64,000 bases of DNA from DASZHJ01 sp035517495 (lineage in GTDB: Bacteria; Pseudomonadota; Alphaproteobacteria; ATCC43930; CGMCC-115725), in the NCBI GenBank assembly GCA_035517495.1, contig DATIYT010000075.1:124001-188000 (forward strand). Reading direction: 5' to 3'. The position numbers were made by a program, and so were the translations under genes. The stretch's first letter is position 1, and each line of letters opens with the position of its first letter. The notes beneath the pieces were generated by a model. It ran no database searches. It was not told the DNA's origin and worked only from the letters and a program-made list of their open reading frames with translations. Below are positions 51,474 through 59,368 of this stretch, one piece after another.

Positions 51474-51487
51474 TTGACTTAGATCAT
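51474..51487. promoter_or_regulatory. FNR/DNR-type box 2
   Basis: TTGACTTAGATCAT, differing from box 1 at two positions. It lies 50 bp upstream of the two-gene membrane-protein unit (reading leftward), a normal activator distance when a short leader is present. Confidence 0.6.
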
Positions 51488-51509
51488 TCTGCGCGTGGAG
51501 ACGCGGGCG

Positions 51510-51606
51510 GCCTGGAGCTTTTGCTGCGGAGCATGGTCGCGCAGAAGGGCATGCCGGCAGGACGGCCGATCAAAGGGTAACACTGGTCGAAGGTTGGCTC
51601 GCCAAG
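51510..51606 (+). pseudogene. Decayed 3' end of a ketopantoate reductase-like gene
   Basis: This stretch aligns with 47323-47418, the end of the intact reductase gene: TGGAGCTTTTGCTGCGGAGC matches TGGACCTTTTGGTGCAGAGC, AAGGGCATGC is shared, and CTGGTCGAAGGTTGGCTCGC is identical. One base is missing relative to the intact gene, which shifts the frame from ...KGMP to ...VTLVEGWLA. Nothing of the gene's 5' part is found next to it. Confidence 0.72.
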
Positions 51607-51619
51607 CAGCGGGCCCAAG

Positions 51620-52543
51620 CTATCCCGTCTTCGCGGCTCGCCAAGCGAAAGGTCGACCAGCCGAGTGCCGACGCCTCAGCCACGTGAGGTACGCCAGCCC
51701 AATGCCGAAAAGGAGGAGGCTTTGCGGCTCCGGCACACTGTCGGGATTTAGGGGATGGCCCCCCGTCGGGTTGTCGTTACCGGGGTCCACCGGGTTTAGA
51801 TCGAAATCGATCGGAGGAGAGGCAACAGTAGGACCAGTGATCAGCGGCGCGACGGGCGGTTTCGCTCCTGGGGTAACGATTGGGCCAGGTCCTGGTCGCG
51901 GCCCGCATATCAGGCAATCACTGATCCCCGGCGATGTGGGTCCCGACGGAGGCGCTGGCGGATTGGGATTCCCGCCGCCCGCGGGGTCACCGTCGACCGA
52001 GCCAGACGAGCCGAGAGCCAAGCTGGAGCCCGGGTCGCGAAAGCCACCATCTCCGGTACCCGGACCGCCGCCCCAGTCGCTCCCGCCGATCCAACCATTG
52101 GTGCCATAACCGGGAACACCTTGGATGCCGATTTGACCCGCCCCTCCAACCGCGCCGCCACTGCCGGTAACCAGGAAAGGTAGGCTTCCAACTCCGGGAT
52201 TGCCGACGACGCGATTGCAGTCCCGGTCATAGTCGTCGCTGCCTCCATAGTTGCAGTCGCCGTAGTTGGTGACCAAGTCGCCGTTCTTGCCCGCGCCTTC
52301 GAGAGCCAACTGAAGCAGAGTGCCATCCACAGAGCCCTCCCCGCTGCCGGCGACATCTAAGCCCGCGGGGTTTGCATCGCCCACCGTGTCGAGTGATCCG
52401 CCTTGCGTGGCGGCGGCTATTGTTTCGGTTTCCGTACCGGCTGCCGAGACGTCGGCGGTCAGACCTTCGAGCCCGACCAGGACAGGCCCGGCGCTCGGGC
52501 CGACCAACAGCATCGCAAGAAGCGACAGCCACACTTTACCCAT
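51620..52543 (-). CDS. PEP-CTERM sorting-signal protein, Gly/Pro/Ser-rich
   Basis: 307 residues. N-terminal signal (WLSLLAMLLVGPSAG), a low-complexity Gly/Pro/Ser/Asp middle with a short Cys pair (DCLICG), and the C-terminal sorting signal SVPEPQSLLLFGIGLAYLTW followed by LRRR. PEP-CTERM proteins are processed by an exosortase and exported to the surface, often with exopolysaccharide. No exosortase gene is in the window. Confidence 0.88.
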   Translation of the reverse strand: MGKVWLSLLAMLLVGPSAGPVLVGLEGLTADVSAAGTETETIAAATQGGSLDTVGDANPAGLDVAGSGEGSVDGTLLQLALEGAGKNGDLVTNYGDCNYGGSDDYDRDCNRVVGNPGVGSLPFLVTGSGGAVGGAGQIGIQGVPGYGTNGWIGGSDWGGGPGTGDGGFRDPGSSLALGSSGSVDGDPAGGGNPNPPAPPSGPTSPGISDCLICGPRPGPGPIVTPGAKPPVAPLITGPTVASPPIDFDLNPVDPGNDNPTGGHPLNPDSVPEPQSLLLFGIGLAYLTWLRRRHSAGRPFAWRAAKTG

Positions 52544-52786
52544 GGCTTTACTTCATTCCTGCGATCGCATGAGGCCGCCCTGCGGCACCGCGAAGGTGCC
52601 GGCCACTTAACAGCGCCGAAGGCGCATCCGTCCGGGTTACTGATGAAGTGTGTGCTCGCGACATCGAATGAAGGTGCTTGCCAACCCCGCTCAGTGACAG
52701 TCGCGCTTCCCGAATCGACAATGGAAAATAAGGGTGGAAAGACTACCTGGAGGGTAATCCGTCGTCCAGCGACATTTTGTCTTGGA

Positions 52787-53173
52787 TCAGGACTTATTGA
52801 GAGTCACGGCCGCCCGGACGAGCGTCTTCAACGCCTCCTCGTCTATCGTCTCCCCCTCGTGGATATCGATGGCACGCCTGGTGTTACCGTCGAGGCTGGC
52901 GTTGAAGAGCCCGGAAGGGTCCTTCAGAGCCGCCCCTCTGGCGAAGGTCATCTTCACGACGTTCTTGTAAGTCTCGCCCGTGCAAATCAATCCGTCGTGC
53001 GACCAGACCGGAACCCCTCTCCACTTCCACTCCTCGACGACTTCGGGATCGGCTTCCTTGACCAAGGTACGGAGCCGGCTGAGCATCCTGCCCCGCCAGT
53101 CGCCCAGCTCCTTAATTCTCGCGTCGATCAGCTGAGAAGGAGACTTGCCTTTGTGCGACCCGCCCTTCGTCAT
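52787..53173 (-). CDS. DUF1801 domain protein
   Basis: 128 residues. EEWKWRGVPVWSHDGLICTG and YKNVVKMTFARGAAL are the DUF1801 (YdhG-like) core; ETIDEEALKTLVRAAV ends the domain. Function unknown; some members are small cytosolic proteins linked to iron-binding frataxin-like folds. No partner gene is evident. Confidence 0.87.
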   Translation of the reverse strand: MTKGGSHKGKSPSQLIDARIKELGDWRGRMLSRLRTLVKEADPEVVEEWKWRGVPVWSHDGLICTGETYKNVVKMTFARGAALKDPSGLFNASLDGNTRRAIDIHEGETIDEEALKTLVRAAVTLNKS

Positions 53174-53709
53174 GCCGGTCTCTCCTCCTTAGTCTCGCGA
53201 GCAGCGATCATCCCCGGGGCTTCGAGCTTCACGCCATGTCATTTGCATAGATTTGGGGCGTTGCCTTGATCATTCCCAGCTCACGGGAGCCAGAAAACCC
53301 AGAGCAAGCGAGCGAGCGCACTCTATGGCGAGTCCGTGTTGGGTCAGCATTGCCACAAGGCCTCTAGCTGGGAGATGAGGGGCCAATAAGAGCGCCGGGG
53401 CGGCTTCGCCGCGGGGGGCACGTTCATAGTTTGACCTCCACACGGGTGCGACCGCGCCTATTAGGCTCCACAGAATGCATTGCCCGCATCGCGTCCGTTG
53501 ACTCAGCTTGGCAAAACATCGCTTTAGCGAAATGATTGCGACGATCTACGCTGCGCCTCATCCGCTGGCCTGCGCCCCGGCGGAACCGTGGCGGAAGACA
53601 GCGAACACGGCATGGAACGACCGAATGGACGCCGTATGCCGGTTCAGCGAAGCCTCGCGCCAAGAGCTGGCACATTTTCGACCAACATAGTAAGGGCGGG
53701 GTTTGCGGC
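53174..53709. other. 536-bp intergenic stretch without a recognised gene
   Basis: Only a 27-codon frame on the minus strand (53344-53427, with GGAGG before its ATG) has a proper start site; it resembles no known protein and is not called. No repeat of the dispersed families was seen. The right end should hold the CorA promoter. Confidence 0.5.
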
Positions 53710-54681
53710 ATGAGTAACGGTCGTCCGTTGTTCGCCTTCGCATTTCGTGCCGGGCTATTGCAAGAACTAACCGATCTTGCAGAGGTCGACCGCGCGGCTG
53801 ACAGCGCGGAATTCGTATGGGTACACCTCAATCTCAACGATGCCGCGGCCCAGGTTTGGCTGCACCGCCAGCCCTGGCCACGCGACATCATTGAGATGGT
53901 TGCGGCTCCGATCCAACGCGGCAAACTCTTTACCACGCCGGAACTGCTCTACGGCCACCTGCGGGACTTCCGCGAGGAGTCCGGTGGGGTCACGCTGCAA
54001 GCGGGCTCGCTGTGCGTGGTCGCATCGCGCGCGCTGATGGTCACCGGTCGCCGCATTGCTCTGCTCTCAATCGAGGAATTGCGGCGCCGGGTCGAAGCAC
54101 GAACCGTCGTGCCGGCGAGTCCGTTTGGTCTGGTCACGGAATTCTTCAAGGCGCTGAACGACATTGGCGAAGGTCTGCTGCAGCACGCCAGCGAGCAACT
54201 TGGCGTAATGGAGTCGAAAGTGCTGAAACGTGACGGCGCCAGCTATCGCAGCGAGATCCTGGAAATGCGACGTAGTTCAGTCGAGGTCGCCCGCGACATG
54301 GCGTACAAGCGAACGGCCGTGCTCGATCTGGCGCGCGAGCAGCCGGTGGTGTTGCCCACCAGCGAATTTGACCGTCTCAAGCAACAGATTCATCGCTATG
54401 CGGCCCTGGTCGAGGATGCGCAGGAATTTGCGGAGCAATGTCAGTTCATGCTTGAAGAGCTTCGGGCGCAGGTCGAGGAGAAAACCAATCGAAACCTTTA
54501 CATACTCACGGCGCTGTCGGCGATTTTGCTGCCGGCAACCCTTATAGCAAGCATTTGGGGCATGAACGTCGGCGGCATTCCCTTCAACGATAGCCCGCAC
54601 GGCTTTTGGGCGGTCACTGGCGTGATAACGATGGCCTTTGCCATCGTAACGTTCATCCTTTTCCGGTTCAGGTTTTTCTGA
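53710..54681 (+). CDS. CorA/ZntB-family divalent cation transporter
   Basis: 323 residues. Long soluble N-domain, coiled stalk helix (QQIHRYAALVEDAQEFAEQC), and two C-terminal membrane helices; the pore signature GMN is in IWGMNVGGIPF. The second helix ends VTFILFRFRFF. The family moves Mg2+, Co2+ or Zn2+; the sequence following GMN (VGGIPF) is closer to ZntB-type proteins, so zinc or proton-coupled zinc movement is possible. Confidence 0.92.
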   Translation: MSNGRPLFAFAFRAGLLQELTDLAEVDRAADSAEFVWVHLNLNDAAAQVWLHRQPWPRDIIEMVAAPIQRGKLFTTPELLYGHLRDFREESGGVTLQAGSLCVVASRALMVTGRRIALLSIEELRRRVEARTVVPASPFGLVTEFFKALNDIGEGLLQHASEQLGVMESKVLKRDGASYRSEILEMRRSSVEVARDMAYKRTAVLDLAREQPVVLPTSEFDRLKQQIHRYAALVEDAQEFAEQCQFMLEELRAQVEEKTNRNLYILTALSAILLPATLIASIWGMNVGGIPFNDSPHGFWAVTGVITMAFAIVTFILFRFRFF

Positions 54682-54752
54682 GGAACGGATCGTATGCCCC
54701 GATGCCATGCGCTACCTAAGCGCAGCAACTAGCTTGCAGTGGTAGACCGATC

Positions 54753-56462
54753 ATGTCCGTCTCGACCCGCCATGCGTTAACGGCGGAGCGGCTGCTGCCC
54801 ATCCTTGGTTGGCTTCCGGCATATCAGCGGGCCTGGCTGCCTCCAGATATCCTAGCCGGGCTTGCCGTCTGGGCGGTCATGGTGCCGGAGGGCATGGCCT
54901 ACGCCGGAATCGTCGGCGTCCCGGCCATTATGGGCCTCTACACCATTGTCCCGGCACTGGTCGCCTACGCGCTTTTCGGCACGTCGCGCGTGCTCGTCGT
55001 CGGGCCAGACACCGCCACCGGACTGATCTCCGCGCTGACCGTGAGCGCGATTGCAGCTCAGGGTACAGCAGAATTCAATACGCTTACCTCCACCCTGGCG
55101 GTGCTGATCGGCGCGTTCTTCTTGCTCTTCGGCGTGATGCGCATGGGCTGGGTGGCAGCCTTCATTCCCACGCCCGTCATGCGAGGCTTCATTGAAGGCT
55201 TGGTCTTCGTGACCATCATCGGCCAGGTGCCGCATCTGCTGGGCATCGACGGCAGCTCCGGAAATTTCTTCATGCGATTATGGTCCGTGCTGCGGCATCT
55301 ACCGGATGCTTCGCTCGCCCCGGTGCTGACCGGTTCCCTCAGTTTCGCGACGATGCTGCTTTTGCGCCGCTTTGTACCCAGCCTGCCCGCGGCGCTGATT
55401 GTTGCGGTCGGAGCCACGATTCTCGTGAGCGTGCTTGGCGGAGAAGCCGCCGGCGTCGCTGTCGTCGGTGAGCTTCCGTCCGGCCTGCCTCACTTCGTCC
55501 TGCCCAAGCTTGATCTCGGGGTGTTGCAGGAGCTTGCGCCCGGCGCACTCGCGATCGTGCTGGTTGGCTATGCCGAGGCACTTGGCGGAGCAAAAGCCGC
55601 GGCGATGCAGAGCGGGGGCGACATCGAGCCCGATCAGGAGTTGCTCGCGCACGGGCCGGCCAACATCCTGAGCGGCCTCGCAGGGGGCTTTCTTGTGGTC
55701 GGTAGCCTTTCCAAGACTTCGGTAGCCATGGCTGCGGGCGCCCGCACGCAGGTTGCCAATCTGGTGGCCGCTCTCCTCACCTTCCTGACCCTTGTGCTAC
55801 TGACGCCGCTGTTTCGAGGCGTGCCCCATCCGGCGCTTGCCGCGATCGTCATCGCGGCAATGCTCCATCTGTCGAAACCGGCCTATCTGCGGAATCTGTT
55901 CACCCGCATGCGGCTGGAATTTGCCATCGCTGCGGTAGTGATTGCCGGCGAGCTCACTCTTGGTGTTTTGCAGGGCATTGCTATTGGGGTGGTCCTGTCG
56001 CTCCTGCGCTTGATTTACCAAGCGAGCCACCCGCATGGTGTGGTGCTCGGTCAGTTGCCGGGCACGGAAGCCTATCGCGACATCGAACGGCACCCGGAGG
56101 CGCGCACTTTTCCCGGCATGCTGATTTGGCGCGTGGGTGGCGATATGTTTTTTGCCAGTGCCGGCCGGGTCGTCGGGGGGATCAAGGCCGCGCTGGCTGC
56201 GAGCCGACCGCCGGCGAAGTACGTGCTTATCGACGCAGAGTCCATGAACTTCATGGACACGAGCGCTTGCGACGAATTGCTGCACTTCGCCCAGTGGCTG
56301 CACGGGCTCGGCATCACTCTTGGCTTCGCTCGCGTCCGCGACGAGGTGCGGGAAGTCATGCGCCATGGCGGCCTAGAGAGCTTCATTGGGGCTAGCAACT
56401 TCTATGAGCGCGTAACCGACGGCGTGGATCATTGGCAACGGACGTCCGGGCCCGCTCCTTGA
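54753..56462 (+). CDS. SulP-family anion transporter with STAS domain
   Basis: 569 residues. Membrane core of about 12-14 helices with AVWAVMVPEGMAYAGIVGVP near the start, and the SulP signature around GPDTATGLISALTV. The C-terminal STAS domain (about 440-550) contains VLIDAESMNFMDTSACDELL. It imports sulfate, bicarbonate or another anion with a cation. It lies 71 bp after the CorA-type gene on the same strand. Confidence 0.94.
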   Translation: MSVSTRHALTAERLLPILGWLPAYQRAWLPPDILAGLAVWAVMVPEGMAYAGIVGVPAIMGLYTIVPALVAYALFGTSRVLVVGPDTATGLISALTVSAIAAQGTAEFNTLTSTLAVLIGAFFLLFGVMRMGWVAAFIPTPVMRGFIEGLVFVTIIGQVPHLLGIDGSSGNFFMRLWSVLRHLPDASLAPVLTGSLSFATMLLLRRFVPSLPAALIVAVGATILVSVLGGEAAGVAVVGELPSGLPHFVLPKLDLGVLQELAPGALAIVLVGYAEALGGAKAAAMQSGGDIEPDQELLAHGPANILSGLAGGFLVVGSLSKTSVAMAAGARTQVANLVAALLTFLTLVLLTPLFRGVPHPALAAIVIAAMLHLSKPAYLRNLFTRMRLEFAIAAVVIAGELTLGVLQGIAIGVVLSLLRLIYQASHPHGVVLGQLPGTEAYRDIERHPEARTFPGMLIWRVGGDMFFASAGRVVGGIKAALAASRPPAKYVLIDAESMNFMDTSACDELLHFAQWLHGLGITLGFARVRDEVREVMRHGGLESFIGASNFYERVTDGVDHWQRTSGPAP

Positions 56463-56642
56463 CAGGCGGCCAAGGCCGAAGCAATTCGGCCCGGCGACCG
56501 GAGCGGCTCATGGTTGCAAACCTATTTCCTGCTGGCCACGCCCGGCATTCCCGTGAAGACTATCGAGCCAGCTACGCACCGCGCTCACCGCCAACAACCT
56601 TTGCTTTCGGATGACCTCCGGAGGGTGACGGCCTCGGTAAGC

Positions 56643-57167
56643 ATGAACGGGAATACGACCACCATCGCTGGTATTCCACTCCCCTCGGACGCTCCGCTCT
56701 TTTTGGCGTTTATCGCCGTACACATAGCGGCAGGACTGACGGCGATCATAGCCGGTGCAATTGCGATGCTCAGCCGAAAACAGCCGGGACGTCATCCCCA
56801 GGCCGGAACCGTCTATTACTGGGCCCTTGCTGTCATCTTCGTCACGATGTCACCCCTCTCGTTATCCAGATGGAGCGAGGATTATCGCCTGTTCATTTTG
56901 GGGGTTCTGTCGTTCGTCGCCGCGACGATCGGCCGGACGGCAAGGCGAAGACCTTGGCAGTCTTGGGCGCGCATTCACATGACCGGAATGGGCGGCTCCT
57001 ACATCATCCTCCTGACCGCCTTCTGCGTGGTCAACGGGCCAAACCTTCCGCTGTTGCGTTTTTTGCCGCCGGTTGCTTTCTGGCTTTTGCCGACGTTGAT
57101 CGGGGCGCCGATCTTGGTTTATGCGCTGCTGCGACACCCGTGGGTGCGGCCACGAAGTTCCAACTAG
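56643..57167 (+). CDS. DUF2306-like membrane protein, 3' end at a palindromic element
   Basis: 174 residues with about five membrane helices (FLAFIAVHIAAGLTAIIAG first). HPQAGTVYYWALAVIFVT and ARIHMTGMGGSYIILLTAF are DUF2306-like, with conserved histidines that could bind haem or metal. Its stop codon TAG (57165-57167) is part of the CTAG that opens the palindromic element, so the original C-terminus may have been cut by that insertion. The start at 56643 is uncertain. Confidence 0.7.
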   Translation: MNGNTTTIAGIPLPSDAPLFLAFIAVHIAAGLTAIIAGAIAMLSRKQPGRHPQAGTVYYWALAVIFVTMSPLSLSRWSEDYRLFILGVLSFVAATIGRTARRRPWQSWARIHMTGMGGSYIILLTAFCVVNGPNLPLLRFLPPVAFWLLPTLIGAPILVYALLRHPWVRPRSSN

Positions 57168-57241
57168 TGTGGCGGATTTGAAGTTCCTCCGATCACTGCC
57201 GGCCGCTCGGAGAGGAACTTCAAATCCGAAGGCCACACTAG
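57164..57241. mobile_element. CTAG-bounded palindrome A (MITE-like)
   Basis: 78 bp from CTAG to CTAG. Left arm TGTGGCGGATTTGAAGTTCC pairs with the right arm GGAACTTCAAATCCG...GCCACA, apart from a 4-nt bulge; loop about 20 nt. It resembles element B in the core GATT-GAAGTTC. Confidence 0.78.
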
Positions 57242-57255
57242 CAATCAATGAGTTG

Positions 57256-57332
57256 CTAGTGTCCCCATGATTCCGAAGTTCGCATCTGAGCTTGGCCGTT
57301 TGGTCATGCGAACTTCGGAATCGGGACACTAG
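57256..57332. mobile_element. CTAG-bounded palindrome B (MITE-like)
   Basis: 77 bp from CTAG to CTAG. Left arm TGTCCCCATGATTCCGAAGT pairs with right arm ACTTCGGAATCGGGACA except for a 3-nt bulge. It is 14 bp from element A. The 284 bp that follow (57333-57616) contain no gene I can recognise. Confidence 0.78.
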
Positions 57333-57616
57333 TCTGGTCCACGAACACGCACAACGCTCAAAAGACAGTTAATGTCCACCATCCCGGGAAGTGCGAACCA
57401 CAGCGCATTCTCATGTATATTCGTGCGGATAGCCGTCCGACACAGTGCGCTTCGGAACCTCGGATGCAATTGGTGAAAAAATGTTATCGACACCGGGCTA
57501 TCGACGAATAAGCTCAAGGTTGTGTTTCAGTTTTGGCAACAGGGAGGCGGCGATCGCTTCGATCGCGGGCAGCCTGTTCTATCGCGCGTTCGCGCCATAA
57601 AAAGCGGGCGGTTGCA

Positions 57617-58387
57617 ATGAGAAAGCCGGTAGTGGGTGTGATTGGAAACGCCCAGGTCATCAACGACAGCCACCATGTGCAGTCCACGGGAAAGCGCAGT
57701 CTCATGGCGGTCGCAGAAGTCGCAGGTGCTTTACCCCTGATGTTTGCAGGCACGCCCGGCGTCACCGATGTCGACACCCTACTTAGCGCTGTCGACGGCA
57801 TCCTGCTGACCGGCGCACGCGCCAACGTGCATCCCTCACGATATGGGGTCGAGCCCGACCCTCGATACGAACCCTTCGATCCCGACCGCGATGCGACGGC
57901 TCTCGAGCTCGTCCGAGCTTGCGTCGAACGGGGCGTGCCACTCCTGGGAATCTGTAGAGGGCTTCAAGAAATGAACGTCGCATTCGGCGGGACCCTGCAC
58001 CCGGAGATTCGTGATCTTCCGGGGCGCATGAACCACCGGGCGCCGAGGCTTGAGAGCGGCGAAATCCATCGCGATCCTAAGGTCGTATTTGCGGACCGGC
58101 ACGAGGTGCGTTTCCGCCCGGGCAGCCTGTTCGAGCAGCTCTTCGGTTGCACGACGATCCGCGTCAATTCGCTGCATGGCCAAGGCATTCTCGAGCCGGG
58201 CAAGAGAATTGTCGTCGAGGGTGTTGCAGAAGACGGCACAATCGAAGCGATCCGCGTTGCCGATGCGCCGTCTTTTGCGCTTGGTGTTCAGTGGCACGCG
58301 GAACACGACGCGCAGAACAATCCCGTTAATCGCATTTTGTTTGAAGCATTCGGCGCGGCACTGCTCAGAAACAAACCGACCTTCTGA
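57617..58387 (+). CDS. Gamma-glutamyl-gamma-aminobutyrate hydrolase family protein (PuuD-like)
   Basis: 256 residues, class I glutamine-amidotransferase fold. Catalytic triad: C113 in GICRGLQEMNVAFGG, H227 and E229 in GVQWHAEHD. The N-terminus RKPVVGVIGNAQ and the VNSLHGQGI segment are typical of PuuD. In the putrescine pathway it splits gamma-glutamyl-GABA; related members hydrolyse other gamma-glutamyl amides. It has no pathway partners here. Confidence 0.9.
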   Translation: MRKPVVGVIGNAQVINDSHHVQSTGKRSLMAVAEVAGALPLMFAGTPGVTDVDTLLSAVDGILLTGARANVHPSRYGVEPDPRYEPFDPDRDATALELVRACVERGVPLLGICRGLQEMNVAFGGTLHPEIRDLPGRMNHRAPRLESGEIHRDPKVVFADRHEVRFRPGSLFEQLFGCTTIRVNSLHGQGILEPGKRIVVEGVAEDGTIEAIRVADAPSFALGVQWHAEHDAQNNPVNRILFEAFGAALLRNKPTF

Positions 58388-58732
58388 TTTCCGGCGCCAG
58401 CTCGGCGCGCGAACCGGCGGCCTTATTTTTGCCGCGAGTCTGCCACGCCCGTTTGGCGGTGCTCTATCCGTGGCTAGCTGCGGTGGAGAGTCGTCTCCTG
58501 TTCCATTTCATGTGCCCTTTTTTGCCGACGCCCTGAATACCACAAGAACGAAAAACATTTCGCGAAAGGTCACCGCGGATTTGCTGGCGTCGAGCTCCCC
58601 CGTGGCGGGGTGTCGGGTCACGCGGATCGGCTCCCGCACGAGCTGTGCGTGATCGTGTGCAGCGGAGGGTGACCACGTCCTCAGCGTCGGGTAGCGTGCT
58701 CAAGGCAATGGCGCACATCAGGGGAGGCGACT
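58388..58732. other. 345-bp intergenic stretch without a recognised gene
   Basis: No coding frame of family character, no repeat of the dispersed types and no clear hairpin was seen. The end carries GGGGAGG (58721-58727), the ribosome-binding site of the next gene. Confidence 0.5.
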
Positions 58733-59098
58733 TTGACCGCAACATGGAAGACTGTCGCAGCGACGGTGCTCTGCATCGCCACACTGTGCTCGGCAACTGC
58801 CAAAAACTATACCACCGGTAAGGTCTATCAGTTCAGTGTCAGACATTGCGGCGAGTACGCGCAGGACCGCAAGCTGCCGGACGGTGTCGGGATGAACGCA
58901 ATCGACACGTGGTACGTCGCGGGCTGGCTGACGGCGTATAACGACATGGTTCCAGGCGGCAACATCGAAGGAGACGGTGCCGTCAATAGTACGCTTCTGT
59001 GGCTCGATCGGTACTGCCTCGACCATCCCTCCAGCAGCGTTCCGGACGGTCTCGCGGAGTTTGGCGCCATTTTCGCGCCACAGATGCTGAAGAAGTGA
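58733..59098 (+). CDS. Small secreted protein, Rap1a/HdeA-like fold possible
   Basis: 121 residues, TTG start with GGGGAGG 5 bp upstream. Signal peptide (VAATVLCIATLCSATA) and a mature domain with two cysteines (VRHCGEYAQ and LDRYCLDHP) that could form a disulfide. The helical spacing WYVAGWLTAYND then WLDRYC recalls Rap1a/Tai immunity-like and HdeA-type proteins, but similarity is too weak to name it. No effector gene is adjacent. Confidence 0.65.
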   Translation: MTATWKTVAATVLCIATLCSATAKNYTTGKVYQFSVRHCGEYAQDRKLPDGVGMNAIDTWYVAGWLTAYNDMVPGGNIEGDGAVNSTLLWLDRYCLDHPSSSVPDGLAEFGAIFAPQMLKK

Positions 59099-59368
59099 CA
59101 CACATCATCGGATACGACGCAAATCTTGCTGAACTTCTTACAGTGGCCTCCTCCGCTGTCCGGTCGTGAAGTGACGGTTCGCACACCAAGCGGGAGAAAT
59201 GCCTGTCATGCTCTCCTCGAAGAAGCATGTGGTATGATCCAGCGGACAGCCGTTTGAAGGGTGGACCATGGCCGCCCCAAGGCAGATTGAGCCGGTTGAC
59301 AACGCCACCCGGAAGCAGCGAGCGGATTGTGCTCCCGGTCTCGCTTTTCCGCTGCAGGGTAGTACCAA

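Noticed and set aside
53344..53427. 27-codon minus-strand frame with GGAGG before its ATG
   Set aside because: Too short and without resemblance to a known peptide; the ribosome-binding match alone could be chance.
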